The translations under genes were made by a program, and so were the position numbers. Of a DNA stretch of 64,000 nucleotides, positions 21,926-33,106 are shown in pieces; position 1 is the stretch's first letter, and each line of letters begins with the position of its first letter. The DNA comes from Parafrankia elaeagni (GTDB lineage: Bacteria; Actinomycetota; Actinomycetes; Frankiales; Frankiaceae), in contig NZ_KB893739.1 in assembly GCF_000374165.1 (NCBI RefSeq), positions 62,001 through 126,000 on the forward strand, in the 5' to 3' direction. A model generated the notes under the pieces. It was not told where the DNA came from. It saw only the letters and a list, made by a program, of their open reading frames with translations, and searched no databases.

Positions 21926-22915
21926 CTACGCCGGAGCGCCACCGCCCTGCCCGGCACCTCCGGGTGTATCCGGATCGCGGCCCCGCTCCCCCGCGGCGGC
22001 GCGCACGGAGGCGGCGACGTCCGAGGTCAGCAGGCCTGCGCTCTCGAGGCGGTCGGCCGTCAGGACGGCCAGCGCGGCGTAGGCATCGGCGAGATGGGGG
22101 TCCAGCCGTGCCAGCTCCGCCGACTGGACTGTGACGGTCCCGACATCGCCACGCCGGACCGGACCGGTCATCGCGTGTTCGCCGGCGGCGAGCGCGTTCT
22201 CCAGCGACATCCGCAGCAGTGGGCCGAGCGCTGCCGCCTGGTCCTCGACGCCGGCCGCAGCCACCAGCTGCCCGGCCGCGGTGACGAGGGTGGCAAGGAA
22301 GTTGCCGCCGAGCACCAGGGCGGCGTGGTAGATCGCCCGCCGCTCCTCGGGGATGATCGCCGGCCGCCCACCGACACTCTCGACGAGACGACGGGCGCGG
22401 GCAGCCGCGGCGTCGTCCCCGGGCGCGGTGGTGATGCCGAACGTCGCGCCGACCAGCCGAGCCGCGTCGTCCGGTGCACCGGTCAGGGTCATGATCGGAT
22501 GGATCGCGGCGGCCCGGGCACCGACTGCGGTCACCGCGCGCAGCGGCAGGATCCCGTGCCGCCCGCTCAGATGCGCGACGAGGGGAGCTGGCGTGCGGGC
22601 CGCGCCGGGAGCGGCCTGCCGGGCCACCTCGGCGATCCGGTCGTCCGGCACACCCAGAATGATCACTTCTGCTCGGGCCGCGGCCGCGGCGGGGGCGGCG
22701 CAGACCTCGGCGGCGGAGAACACAGCCGCGGCCCGTTCCCGGCCAGCACCGCTCCGGCTGTACAACGCGCTCACCTCGTATCCGGCAGCCACGAGCGCCC
22801 GGCCCATCGCCATGCCGGCCCGGCCCGGCCCGATGATCGCCACGGAGCACCCTGCCGGATCCATCGGATCCGACGGATCGTCCGCCGGTCCGGCGTCGGG
22901 GGACTGCGGCCGCAT
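21926..22915 (-). CDS. Rossmann-fold protein with DUF2520 domain (putative oxidoreductase)
   Basis: A 329-residue protein. The NAD(P)-binding motif is [23 protein letters not shown] near residue 25. [16 protein letters not shown] and [13 protein letters not shown] follow. The C-terminal half, with [10 protein letters not shown] and [21 protein letters not shown], matches DUF2520 proteins, which resemble F420-dependent NADP reductases and ketopantoate reductases. In many actinobacteria such a gene lies beside panC, but panC is not visible here. The ATG at 22915 has GAGGAGGG at ideal spacing. Substrate unknown. Confidence 0.8.
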   Translation of the reverse strand: MRPQSPDAGPADDPSDPMDPAGCSVAIIGPGRAGMAMGRALVAAGYEVSALYSRSGAGRERAAAVFSAAEVCAAPAAAAARAEVIILGVPDDRIAEVARQAAPGAARTPAPLVAHLSGRHGILPLRAVTAVGARAAAIHPIMTLTGAPDDAARLVGATFGITTAPGDDAAAARARRLVESVGGRPAIIPEERRAIYHAALVLGGNFLATLVTAAGQLVAAAGVEDQAAALGPLLRMSLENALAAGEHAMTGPVRRGDVGTVTVQSAELARLDPHLADAYAALAVLTADRLESAGLLTSDVAASVRAAAGERGRDPDTPGGAGQGGGAPA

Positions 22916-22937
22916 GTGACCCTCCTCGTACACGCCA

Positions 22938-22977
22938 TCCACCATCCGTCCGGCGCGTCCACCATCCGTCCGGCGCG
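22938..22977. repeat. Two tandem copies of a 20-bp unit
   Basis: The unit TCCACCATCCGTCCGGCGCG is present twice in succession, starting 23 bp upstream of the DUF2520 gene. It lies in that gene's 5' flank. Confidence 0.9.
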
Positions 22978-23970
22978 CTCACGCCGGTAAACCCGAACGC
23001 CACAGCGCAAAGGAACAGGCCGTGTTCGGGTGGTGCCCGGGATGCCGGGCCAGGCGTCAGCACTGCCGTGGCGGCCTTCTCGGCGAGGCTGTTTCGGGTG
23101 ATGCCGGCCGGCCGCGAAGCCGCCGGGCACCGGCCTGCCCTCCGCACCGTGACGGCCGACACGTTGCCGCTGCCTACATACGGCGTTCCGTGCACGGTTG
23201 GTACCGGCGGCGGCGCAACCGGGTCACGGCCATCGTTATCGAGCGATACGAATTGGCAGCCCAGCGAACCACTGAGATCCACCTATAGACGACGGTTGCG
23301 TCGGCCACCGTCGACCCTATCCGGCCCACTCCTGGAATACAGTCATACTGTGACAGGCCGCGCGGCCGCCGAGGCGGGCCAGCGTTACCACCGGGGTGCC
23401 GAGCGGTCGTTTAGCCGACTACGCCGCCATAGCCGCCGCGGATCGGAGGCCAGCTGAATACTCGCGCGCCGCACATACCTGCCGCGGTCGGGGCACAGGC
23501 CACCGGCGGGCTGCCCACACGTGCCGTCGGCGCCTGCGCACGAGGCTCTGGCGCCTGGCCGACCGGCCAGGTCCGGCTGTCCGCCTGCGGACACCCGTCA
23601 GGGTTCCCGCAGGCGGGTGACGTCGTATGTCGCGGTGGCCCCGAGGGGACGGCGGGTCCCGGTGTGGGCACAGCTCCGCGCTCGCGGCGACACGCGGCCG
23701 GCGTGTCGCCCGCGGGAGTCCGGGCCGCTCGCGCCATGTCCGCACGGCCCACCGGAGGCGGCCCGGCCCCCTGTTCCCGGACCCCCGCGACCAATACCAG
23801 AAAACGCATACTGCAACCAGTCACGCACGGCCAGCAAGGGGTCGGCGGTCGGGATAATCCGGCCGGAAGCCGCGGCACCCCGCTCTTCCCGGCGGCGCCG
23901 GGTGGCGGCATCCTCGTGCCCTATTGAGCTGCCCGGTACGCTGGGGTGGTACCTGAGGAGGTTACTAAAG
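22978..23970. other. Long divergent intergenic region upstream of korA
   Basis: Nearly 1 kb without a credible gene. It separates the DUF2520 gene (minus) and korA (plus). The segment 23280-23460 is less GC-rich than the flanks and contains a palindrome at 23339-23351. It presumably holds the korAB promoter. Confidence 0.5.
23339..23351. promoter_or_regulatory. Short palindrome (possible operator) in korA upstream region
   Basis: ACAGT-CAT-ACTGT, a perfect 5+5 inverted repeat in an AT-richer patch. No regulator is assigned. It may be chance. Confidence 0.2.
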
Positions 23971-25853
<1,883 letters not shown>

Positions 25854-25857
<4 letters not shown>

Positions 25858-26915
25858 CCGTCACGACGAACGGCAACGGGATTACCAACCGACTCCTGGA
25901 CCTGGTGCCCGCCGCCCCGACCCAGCTGACCCGCAAGGACTTCACCTCCGACCAGGAGGTCCGGTGGTGCCCGGGTTGCGGCGACTACGCCATCCTGGCG
26001 ACCGTGCAGGGCTTCCTGCCGGAGCTCGGCATCGCCCGGGAGAACGTCGCCTTCATCTCGGGCATCGGGTGCTCCTCCCGTTTCCCGTACTACCTGCAGA
26101 CCTACGGGATGCACTCGATCCACGGGCGTGCGCCGGCGATCGCGACCGGGCTGGCCACCTCCCGCCCGGACCTGTCGGTGTGGGTCGTCACCGGCGACGG
26201 TGACGCCCTGTCCATCGGCGGGAACCACCTGCTCCACGCGATGCGCCGCAACGTCAACCTCAAGATCCTGATGTTCAACAACCGGATCTACGGCCTGACC
26301 AAGGGGCAGTACTCGCCGACCTCCGAGGTCGGGAAGATCACGAAGTCGACACCGTTCGGCTCGCTGGACCGCCCGTACAACCCGGCGTCGCTGGCGCTGG
26401 GCGCGGAGGCCACCTTCGTCGCCCGGTCGATCGACTCGGACCGCGCCCACCTGACGTCGGTGCTGCGCGCCGCGGCGGAGCACCCGGGCACCGCGTTCGT
26501 CGAGATCTTCCAGAACTGCAACATCTTCAACGACGGCGCGTTCGAGCCCCTCAAGGACCGGACGACGCGGGACGACGTCACCCTGAAGCTGGTCGACGGC
26601 GAGCCGCTGCTGTTCGGCGCCGAGCGGGACAAGGGCATCCGGCGGTCCGCGTCGGGCGGTCTGGAGGTCTGCGCGGCGACCGACGAGGGCGTCCTCGTGC
26701 ACGACGCGGCGAACCGGGACCCGAGCCAGGCCTTCGCCCTGTCGCGGCTGACCGGCGACGACCACGGAGTCACCCCGATCGGGGTGTTCCGCAACGTCGA
26801 CGTACCGACCTACGACGAGGCCCTCAACGGGCAGGTCGAGCAGGCCCGCGCCAAGAACGGCACCGGCGACCTGATCGGCCTCATCTCGGGCAGCGAGACC
26901 TGGACGATCGACTGA
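25854..26915 (+). CDS. korB: 2-oxoglutarate:ferredoxin oxidoreductase, beta subunit
   Basis: A 353-residue subunit carrying thiamine diphosphate and a [4Fe-4S] cluster. Candidate cluster cysteines are in VRWCPGCGDYAIL, SGIGCSSRFP and FQNCNIFN. The TPP/Mg motif is GDGDALSIGGNHLLHAMRRN, followed by MFNNRIYGLTKGQYSPTSEVG. It is translationally coupled to korA through GTGA. No ferredoxin gene lies alongside, so reduced ferredoxin must be handled by a protein encoded elsewhere. One in-window candidate consumer is the ferredoxin-type sulfite reductase. Confidence 0.93.
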
Positions 26916-26937
26916 CCGTGCGTCGACTGACCGTGCG
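26908..26937. repeat. 15-bp tandem duplication over the korB stop codon
   Basis: TCGACTGACCGTGCG occurs twice in tandem. The first copy includes the korB stop TGA. The second places another TGA immediately downstream. Confidence 0.85.
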
Positions 26938-26991
26938 TCGAGCGGCCGCGGAGATCGGCTGACGGCTCAGGTCGGCCGGCAGCACGACCGT

Positions 26992-27029
26992 GAAGGCCGG
27001 GGTGGTGGAACAACACCACCCCGGCCTTC
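26992..27029 (+). terminator. Strong terminator after korAB
   Basis: A perfect 16-bp inverted repeat, GAAGGCCGGGGTGGTG / loop GAACAA / CACCACCCCGGCCTTC, followed by GCCTTTCGG. It lies 77 bp past korB. Confidence 0.9.
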
Positions 27030-27123
27030 GCCTTTCGGCCCTGCGCATCGTTTCCGGACCCCGGCGCGCCGCCATAAGGTGCTATCTACTTACTTTTGTC
27101 CCTGTTGGCGGCACATGTTGCAC

Positions 27124-27154
27124 TTGCCGCTTTCTGATCAGTGTGCGGTAAGGT
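27124..27154 (+). promoter_or_regulatory. Candidate promoter for the Pro/Thr-rich membrane protein gene
   Basis: TTGCCG, 19-bp spacer, TAAGGT resembles the actinobacterial housekeeping consensus. It lies in a locally AT-richer patch about 165 bp before the start codon. Judged by eye only. Confidence 0.35.
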
Positions 27155-27318
27155 GACTGCCGGTGGGGGTGCCGTGCGGCCCGGGGGGGCTCACAACACC
27201 AGAACAGCCGGAGGCGTAGTGCGGGTTCACGCAGCGCGAGGTCACCGAGCCCATCACCGAGGCTCGCCGCCGCCCACCAGTGCCCGGTTCCAGGGCCTGC
27301 CGGCCGCGGGAGCGCAGC

Positions 27319-28830
27319 ATGGGTAGCCACTCCGCGGGTCGGCACAGCCGGGGAGCTCCCAGCAGCGGTCGGCGCCCCGAGGCGCGGGCCGAGGCTTTGG
27401 GCCAGGCCTCCGTCCACACACCTCCGGACGGCCGTCCGGCGCAGCCCTCCGAGCGCGGCCCCCGTGAGCCGCTGCCGCACCGCTACCCGACACCGCGCCG
27501 CGAGCCGTCACAGCATCGCGAGCCGCCGCTCTACGCCCAGCGGCGCGCCGAGCCCCTCCCACGGACGTCCCAGGCGCAGAGCCGGCAGCAGAGCGCGGCC
27601 CCGGCCCGTTCCACCTGGGTCACCAGCGAGTGGAGCAGCAGCCCCTCCGCGGGGATGTCCCCGCTGCCGAGGCGTTTCCCGCCGCCCCGGCCAACCAGCC
27701 GACCCCCCGGAGAGATCGACACGCTCACCGGGCCGCTGTCGATGAGCTCCGGTGCCGACACCGCACGGCCGGCCCGGCCCGCCCGCAGCACGCGCTCCTC
27801 GCTGTTCGAGCCGGTGCGCCCGGTCGGCTCTCTCGGCCTCGGGCACGCCGAGGACATCGATCCGGACACTCCAGCCGCCCGGGGGAAGGGCCTGCGCGCG
27901 ACCGGCACGCGGCTCGTTCCCCAGGATCGGGCGCCGCGCCCGGGAGGCAGCCGGTCGGGTTCCACCACCGCCGGCCGCGGAGCGCACCGTGCACCAGCCC
28001 CCCGCCGCGCACCCGGCCGCACCAGGATGGTGGTGGCGGGCACCGCTTCCCTCGCCGGTCTCTCCGCGATCGTGACCGGCGTCGCGCTCACGGGCGAGCA
28101 CGCGGTCACCAATGCCGGGCCGACGACCGGCGCCACGCCGCTCATCCAGGTGGACGAGGCCCGCCAGGCGTTCGGTTCGGACGACGCGCAGGCCTCCCGG
28201 GGCAGCCGCGAACCACTGCTGCCTCCGCAGGTCTCCGACCCCACCGGCGACACCCTGCCCACCGGTTCCGGCCCGAGCACCAGCACGGGCCCGATCGGCC
28301 AGGAGTACGGGTACCAGCACTACACCCGCCAGAACACCCCGGCGCCGCCGGCGAACCCGGGCACCACGGGCGAGGAGGGTCTCTCCGGCTACGAGATCCC
28401 GTTCGTACCGCTGACCCCGCAGACCAGCGCGGCACCGACACCGGCCGGGACCACCCCGCCGGCGGGCACGACGTCCGACCCGGCCACCGGCGGAGCCGCA
28501 CCCGGCACAACCCCTGGTGCAACACCCGGCGGCACGACCACCGGCGGCACGACCACCGCGCCGGGCACCGCCACGCCCGGGGGCACCGCCACGCCGCAGC
28601 CGACAACCCCGGCGACGAAGCCGGCCTCCGGCGGCACGACCACGCCCACTACTCCGCGCCCGTCCAGCTCGGCCTCGACGACCCCGCCGCCGAGCACGAC
28701 GCCGGAGGACGAGGAGGAGGGCTCGCTGCCGTTCAACCCGGAGCCGGTACAGGTCACCCCGATCTGGGACTCGCTCTTCCCGCCGGCGGCCTCCGGCTCC
28801 ACGGCGACGAGCAGCTCCGCCACCAGGTAA
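27319..28830 (+). CDS. Hypothetical single-TM protein with Pro/Thr/Gly-rich extracytoplasmic tail
   Basis: A 503-residue protein I do not recognise. Residues 1-235 are Arg/Pro/Ser-rich and presumably cytoplasmic. One hydrophobic segment (MVVAGTASLAGLSAIVTGVAL, residues ~237-257) follows. The remaining ~245 residues are low complexity, with runs such as PGTTPGATPGGTTTGGTTT and an acidic patch EDEEEG before FNPEPVQVTPIWDSLFPP. The composition suggests a disordered wall-spanning protein. The ATG at 27319 (MGSHSAGRHSRG) has a GGGAG upstream. It lies between korAB and convergent prenyl synthase, each side closed by a terminator. Confidence 0.7.
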   Translation: MGSHSAGRHSRGAPSSGRRPEARAEALGQASVHTPPDGRPAQPSERGPREPLPHRYPTPRREPSQHREPPLYAQRRAEPLPRTSQAQSRQQSAAPARSTWVTSEWSSSPSAGMSPLPRRFPPPRPTSRPPGEIDTLTGPLSMSSGADTARPARPARSTRSSLFEPVRPVGSLGLGHAEDIDPDTPAARGKGLRATGTRLVPQDRAPRPGGSRSGSTTAGRGAHRAPAPRRAPGRTRMVVAGTASLAGLSAIVTGVALTGEHAVTNAGPTTGATPLIQVDEARQAFGSDDAQASRGSREPLLPPQVSDPTGDTLPTGSGPSTSTGPIGQEYGYQHYTRQNTPAPPANPGTTGEEGLSGYEIPFVPLTPQTSAAPTPAGTTPPAGTTSDPATGGAAPGTTPGATPGGTTTGGTTTAPGTATPGGTATPQPTTPATKPASGGTTTPTTPRPSSSASTTPPPSTTPEDEEEGSLPFNPEPVQVTPIWDSLFPPAASGSTATSSSATR

Positions 28831-28868
28831 AGGCGCTCGGCCACAGGGCCGGGAAGATCCCCGCGGCC

Positions 28869-28904
28869 GCGGCCGCCCACCGCCGCTGGCGGGTGGGCGG
28901 CCGC
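28869..28904. terminator. Bidirectional terminator between convergent genes
   Basis: A perfect 13-bp inverted repeat, GCGGCCGCCCACC / 10-nt loop / GGTGGGCGGCCGC, between the Pro/Thr-rich protein gene and the end of the nuo-prenyl synthase operon. Confidence 0.8.
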
Positions 28905-28929
28905 TGGCAGTTCGTGGTCAGCCCGCGGG

Positions 28930-29946
28930 TCAGCCCGTGCGGTCGACGACGAAGTCGGCCAGTGACTCCAGAGCCACCTTCGCGGAGCTGTCGGGGAGCG
29001 GAGCCAGGCAGGCGCGGGCCTCGTTCGACCAGCGGATCAGCTCGGCACGTGCCCGGCCCATGGCCGGGTGCTCCCGCAGTACCTCCAACGCCTCCGCGAC
29101 GGCGGGCTCCGCGACTCCCTCCTGCGCCCAGGGGTTTTCGCCGAGCAGATCACGCAGCCGCCGCGCACCCGCGTCGTCGCCCTCCAGGGCGTACAGGACG
29201 GGAAGCGTCGGGATGCCCTCACGCAGATCGGTACCGGGGGTCTTCCCGGACGCCTCGGTCGGTGACGCGACGTCGATGAGGTCGTCGGAGAGCTGGAAGG
29301 CCACCCCGAACCGCTCGCCGAACGCGGCGAGGATGTCGGACGTCACCGGGTCGGCGCCGGCGAGCATCGCCCCGAGCCGGCCGGAGGTGGCGATCAGCGA
29401 CGCGGTCTTGTCGGTGATGACCCGCAGGTAGTGCTCGATCGGATCCTGGCCGGGTGTGGGGCCGACGGTCTCACGGATCTGTCCCTCGCACAGTGCGGCG
29501 ATGGTGCGGGCCAGGATGCGGGTGGCCTCCGGCCCCAGGTCAGCCGTGATCTCGGAGGCGCGGGCGAACAGGAAGTCGCCGGTGAGAATCGCGACCGTGT
29601 TCGTCCAGCGGGCGTTGGCCGACGCCGCGCCACGCCGCAGCGGTGCCTCGTCCATCACGTCGTCGTGGTACAGCGTCGACAGGTGCGTCAGCTCGATCGC
29701 GACGGCGGCCGGCACCACGCCGACAGCGTCGGGGTCGGCGAACTGCGCCGCAAGCAGCACGACCATGGGCCGGAACCGCTTGCCGCCCGCGTCGACGAGG
29801 TGCCGGGACGCCTCGGTGACGAACGAGAACTCGCTGCGGACGGACACCCGCAGCTGGTCCTCGACCGCGGCGAGCCCGACCCGGACAGCCTTCTCAAGAT
29901 CAGGGTCGGCCCTGATCCCCATCACGTCCAGCCCGATAGCGCTCAT
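28930..29946 (-). CDS. Long-chain polyprenyl diphosphate synthase (menaquinone side chain)
   Basis: A 338-residue trans-prenyltransferase that condenses isopentenyl diphosphate onto allylic diphosphates. The first Asp-rich motif is LYHDDVMDEAPLRRG (DDxxD), and the second is FQLSDDLIDVASP. The GGKRFRPMVVLLAA motif is near residue 55. Small residues before the first motif suggest a long product (hepta- to nonaprenyl). It starts 7 nt after nuoN, so it is the last gene of the nuo operon. That position makes menaquinone side-chain synthesis the most likely role, as for the GrcC/heptaprenyl synthases. Confidence 0.9.
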   Translation of the reverse strand: MSAIGLDVMGIRADPDLEKAVRVGLAAVEDQLRVSVRSEFSFVTEASRHLVDAGGKRFRPMVVLLAAQFADPDAVGVVPAAVAIELTHLSTLYHDDVMDEAPLRRGAASANARWTNTVAILTGDFLFARASEITADLGPEATRILARTIAALCEGQIRETVGPTPGQDPIEHYLRVITDKTASLIATSGRLGAMLAGADPVTSDILAAFGERFGVAFQLSDDLIDVASPTEASGKTPGTDLREGIPTLPVLYALEGDDAGARRLRDLLGENPWAQEGVAEPAVAEALEVLREHPAMGRARAELIRWSNEARACLAPLPDSSAKVALESLADFVVDRTG

Positions 29947-29953
29947 ACCGCCA

Positions 29954-31549
29954 TCAGCGTACGAAGCCGGAGGTCGCCGCGGTGGTCGCAAGGTCGAGAA
30001 GTGGCTGGGGAATCACGCCCAGAAGCAGAGTCATGAGTGCACCTATACCCACCGTGGCGAAGGTCAGCGTCGGGCGGGTGACCACCACCGGGCCGTCTGC
30101 CAACGGCTCGGAGAAGAACATCAGCACAATCACGCGGACGTAGAAGAACGCGGCGATGGCGCTGCAGACGAGAGCGACGATGACGAGCGGGGTGGCGTCA
30201 CCGGCGATCGCAGCCTGGAAGACCGCGAACTTGCCGGTGAATCCGCTGGTCAGCGGAATACCGGCCAGTGCGAGCAGCAGGAACGCGAACGTGCCCGCGA
30301 CCACCGGCGAGGTGCGGCCCAGGCCCTGCCACTGGGACAGGTCGCTGGCCTCCCCGTCTCCGGTGCGGACGAGCGAGACGACACCGAACGCGGCGATGGT
30401 GGTGAAGCCGTAGGTCACCAGGTAGAACATCGCGCCGCGCAGGCCGTCGGTGTTCGAGCCGGCCATGCCGACCAGCAGGAAGCCGGCGTGGGCGACGGCC
30501 GAGTAGGCGAGCATCCGCTTGATGTCGCGCTGGGTCAGCGCCAGCACCGCCCCGACGACCATGGTGAGGATCGCGACGGCCCAGACCACGGGACGCCAGT
30601 CCCAGCGCATGCCGCCGAAGGCCACGTAGAAGACCCGGAGCAGCGCGCCGAAGGCGGCCACCTTGGTGCCGGCCGCCATGAACGCGGTGATCGGCGTCGG
30701 GGAGCCCTGGTAGACGTCCGGCGTCCAGGAGTGGAACGGAGCGGCACCGATCTTGAAGAACAGACCGACGCCGAGCAGGGCGAGCGACAGGTAGAGATAG
30801 GTGTCGTTCTGGCCGACCGTGCCGACCGCGTCGGCGACCCGCCCCAGCTCGACGCTGCCGGCGTAACCGTAGGCGAACGCGACACCGTAGAGGAAGAACG
30901 CCGACGAGAACGCCCCGAGCAGGAAGTACTTCATCGCGGCTTCCTGCGACAGCAGGCGCCGCCGGCGGGCGAGCCCGGCCAGCAGGTACAGCGGCAGCGA
31001 CAGGATCTCCAGCGCGACGAACATGACCAGCAGGTTGTTCGAGGCGACGAAGAGCAGCATGCCGCTGACCGAGAAGACCATCAGCGGGTAGGCCTCGGTC
31101 TGCACCTCCGGGGAGGTGCGCTGCGCCGTGGAGCCCTTGGAGCCGGGCACGACGGCCGCGGAGGCGACGAGCGCGCCACCGGACGAGTCCAGCCGGCGCT
31201 CGGCGACGAGCAGGACGGCCAGCGCCGCGAACACCAGGATGGTGCCCTGCATGAACAGGGTGGGCCCGTCGATGGCCACCGCGCCGGCGGCGAGGATCTC
31301 GCGCCGGGTGTGCAGGAGCACGACGGCGACGAAGGCGGCGATGAAGCCGCCGCCCGCGAGCAGCGGCTGCAGCACCCGCCGGGCCTTCGGCGGCGCGAAG
31401 GCGTCGACGAGGACACCGGCCAGGGCGACGCCGAAGAGGATGAGCATCGGGCTGAGCGCCGAGTACTCGATCGACGGCGGTGTGATCTTCTGTGTGACGT
31501 CCTGTGCCAGCGGGACGTTCTGTGCCAGCACAGTGGGTACTGCGCTCAC
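29954..31549 (-). CDS. nuoN: NADH-quinone oxidoreductase subunit N
   Basis: A 531-residue antiporter-like membrane subunit of complex I that pumps protons. It has about 14 hydrophobic helices. Family motifs include FVALEILSLPLYLLAGLARRRRLLSQEAAMKYFLLGAFSSAFFLYG (with the conserved Glu and Lys) and FKIGAAPFHSWTPDVYQGSPTPITAFMAAGTKVAAF. The GTG start overlaps the nuoM stop by 4 nt (GTGA). Confidence 0.96.
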   Translation of the reverse strand: MSAVPTVLAQNVPLAQDVTQKITPPSIEYSALSPMLILFGVALAGVLVDAFAPPKARRVLQPLLAGGGFIAAFVAVVLLHTRREILAAGAVAIDGPTLFMQGTILVFAALAVLLVAERRLDSSGGALVASAAVVPGSKGSTAQRTSPEVQTEAYPLMVFSVSGMLLFVASNNLLVMFVALEILSLPLYLLAGLARRRRLLSQEAAMKYFLLGAFSSAFFLYGVAFAYGYAGSVELGRVADAVGTVGQNDTYLYLSLALLGVGLFFKIGAAPFHSWTPDVYQGSPTPITAFMAAGTKVAAFGALLRVFYVAFGGMRWDWRPVVWAVAILTMVVGAVLALTQRDIKRMLAYSAVAHAGFLLVGMAGSNTDGLRGAMFYLVTYGFTTIAAFGVVSLVRTGDGEASDLSQWQGLGRTSPVVAGTFAFLLLALAGIPLTSGFTGKFAVFQAAIAGDATPLVIVALVCSAIAAFFYVRVIVLMFFSEPLADGPVVVTRPTLTFATVGIGALMTLLLGVIPQPLLDLATTAATSGFVR

Positions 31550-33105
31550 GAATGGCCTCCGGATTCCGGCGCGGCCACCGGGGCCGTCGGCGCCGGGTCA
31601 GACTTCCCGATGTCCTCGAAGGTGGCGGTGACCGTGGGCGTGATGATGTCGAGCAGCGGCTTGGGGTACACGCCGAGCCCGATGATCAGCGCGACCATCG
31701 GCGCGACCACCAGCCGCTCCCGCGTGCTGAGGTCCTTGACGAGGCGCATCTTCTCGTCCTTGATCGGACCGGTCATCGTGCGCTGGTACAGGTAAAGGAT
31801 GTAGACCGCGGCGAGCACGATGCCGCAGGTCGCCACGATCGCCAGCGCCCGGTACTCGGTGAAGGTGCCGACCAGCACCAGGAACTCGCTGACGAAGCTG
31901 TTCGTGCCCGGCAGCGCCAGCGAGGACAGGCCGGCGATCAGGAAGACCCCGGCGAGTATCGGCGTCACCTGGGCCATGCCGCCGTAGGCGCTGACGTCCC
32001 GGCTGCCCCGCCGGCTGACCAGGATGCCGACCACCAGGAACAGCAGGCCCGTCGACAGTCCGTGGTTGACCATGTAGAGCACGGCGCCGGTGCCGGCCTG
32101 CGAGGTGAAGGCGAACGTCCCCAGGGCGATGAAGCCGAAGTGCGCCAGCGAGGTGTAGGCGACCAGGCGTTTCATGTCCCGCTGGCCGATGGCCAGCAGT
32201 GCGCCGTAGAAGATGCCGATCACCGCCAGGGCCAGCACCATCGGCGCGAAGTACTCGGCGGCGTCCGGGAACAGCGGGATGCAGTACCGGATGAGGCCGA
32301 AGGTGCCGACCTTGTCCAGGACGCCGACCAGCAGCACGGCGCCGCCGGTGGGCGACTGCGCGCCGGCGTCGGGCAGCCAGGTGTGGAACGGGAACAGCGG
32401 CGCCTTGATCGCGAAGGCGACGAAGAAGCCGAGGAACAGCAGCTTCTGCACGCCGGGGGTGATCTCCAGCTGGCGCAGGGTGGCGAAGTCGAAGGTGCCG
32501 GTACCGAGCTGGTCGGCGGAGACCACGTAGAGACCGATCACCGCGGCCAGCATCAGCAGCCCGCCGAACAGGCTGTAGAGCAGGAACTTCACCGCCGCGT
32601 AGGAACGCTGTGCCTTCTCCTCGGCCGGCCCGTAGCTCCCGATGAGGAAGTACATCGGGATGAGCATGGCCTCGAAGAAGACGTAGAAGAGGAACACGTC
32701 GGTGGCCGCGAAGACCCCGATCATGCCCGTCTCCAGCGCCAGCAGCAGCGCGAAGAACGCCGGGACCGACCGCTTGCCCTCCTCGACCTCGTCCCACGAG
32801 GCCAGCACGACCACCGGCACGAGCAGCGCGGCGAGCAGCATCAGCACCAGCGAGATGCCGTCGGCGCCCACCGAGTAGGAGACGCCGAACTCCTTGATCC
32901 AGTCGTAGGACTGGCCGAACTGGAAACCGGCCTTGTCCGGGTCGTAGGCGGCGGTGGCCAGCACGGCCAGCACCAGCACCGCGAGCGAGATCGCCAGCGT
33001 GAGCTGCTTGGCGAGCGCGACGGACCGGCGCGGAAGACCCGCGACCACGAGCGATCCGACCGCGGGGACGATCAGCAGGATCGTCAGCCAGGGAGCCGTA
33101 CTCAC
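31546..33105 (-). CDS. nuoM: NADH-quinone oxidoreductase subunit M
   Basis: A 519-residue proton-pumping membrane subunit. Conserved pieces are VFFEAMLIPMYFLIGSYG (essential Glu), AVKFLLYSLFGGLLMLAAVIGLY, FLGFFVAFAIKAPLFPFHTWLPDA and KRLVAYTSLAHFGFIALG. It starts with GTG one nucleotide after nuoL and overlaps nuoN. Length is typical. Confidence 0.96.
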   Translation of the reverse strand: MSTAPWLTILLIVPAVGSLVVAGLPRRSVALAKQLTLAISLAVLVLAVLATAAYDPDKAGFQFGQSYDWIKEFGVSYSVGADGISLVLMLLAALLVPVVVLASWDEVEEGKRSVPAFFALLLALETGMIGVFAATDVFLFYVFFEAMLIPMYFLIGSYGPAEEKAQRSYAAVKFLLYSLFGGLLMLAAVIGLYVVSADQLGTGTFDFATLRQLEITPGVQKLLFLGFFVAFAIKAPLFPFHTWLPDAGAQSPTGGAVLLVGVLDKVGTFGLIRYCIPLFPDAAEYFAPMVLALAVIGIFYGALLAIGQRDMKRLVAYTSLAHFGFIALGTFAFTSQAGTGAVLYMVNHGLSTGLLFLVVGILVSRRGSRDVSAYGGMAQVTPILAGVFLIAGLSSLALPGTNSFVSEFLVLVGTFTEYRALAIVATCGIVLAAVYILYLYQRTMTGPIKDEKMRLVKDLSTRERLVVAPMVALIIGLGVYPKPLLDIITPTVTATFEDIGKSDPAPTAPVAAPESGGHS

Positions 33106-33106
33106 G

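Noticed and set aside
22978..23970. Possible small genes upstream of korA
   Set aside because: Frames here lack ribosome-binding sites and have low-complexity products on both strands.
27319..28830. Possible collagen-like or PE/PPE-type protein
   Set aside because: Pro/Thr-rich tail lacks a Gly-X-Y period, and the N-terminus lacks PE or PPE signatures.
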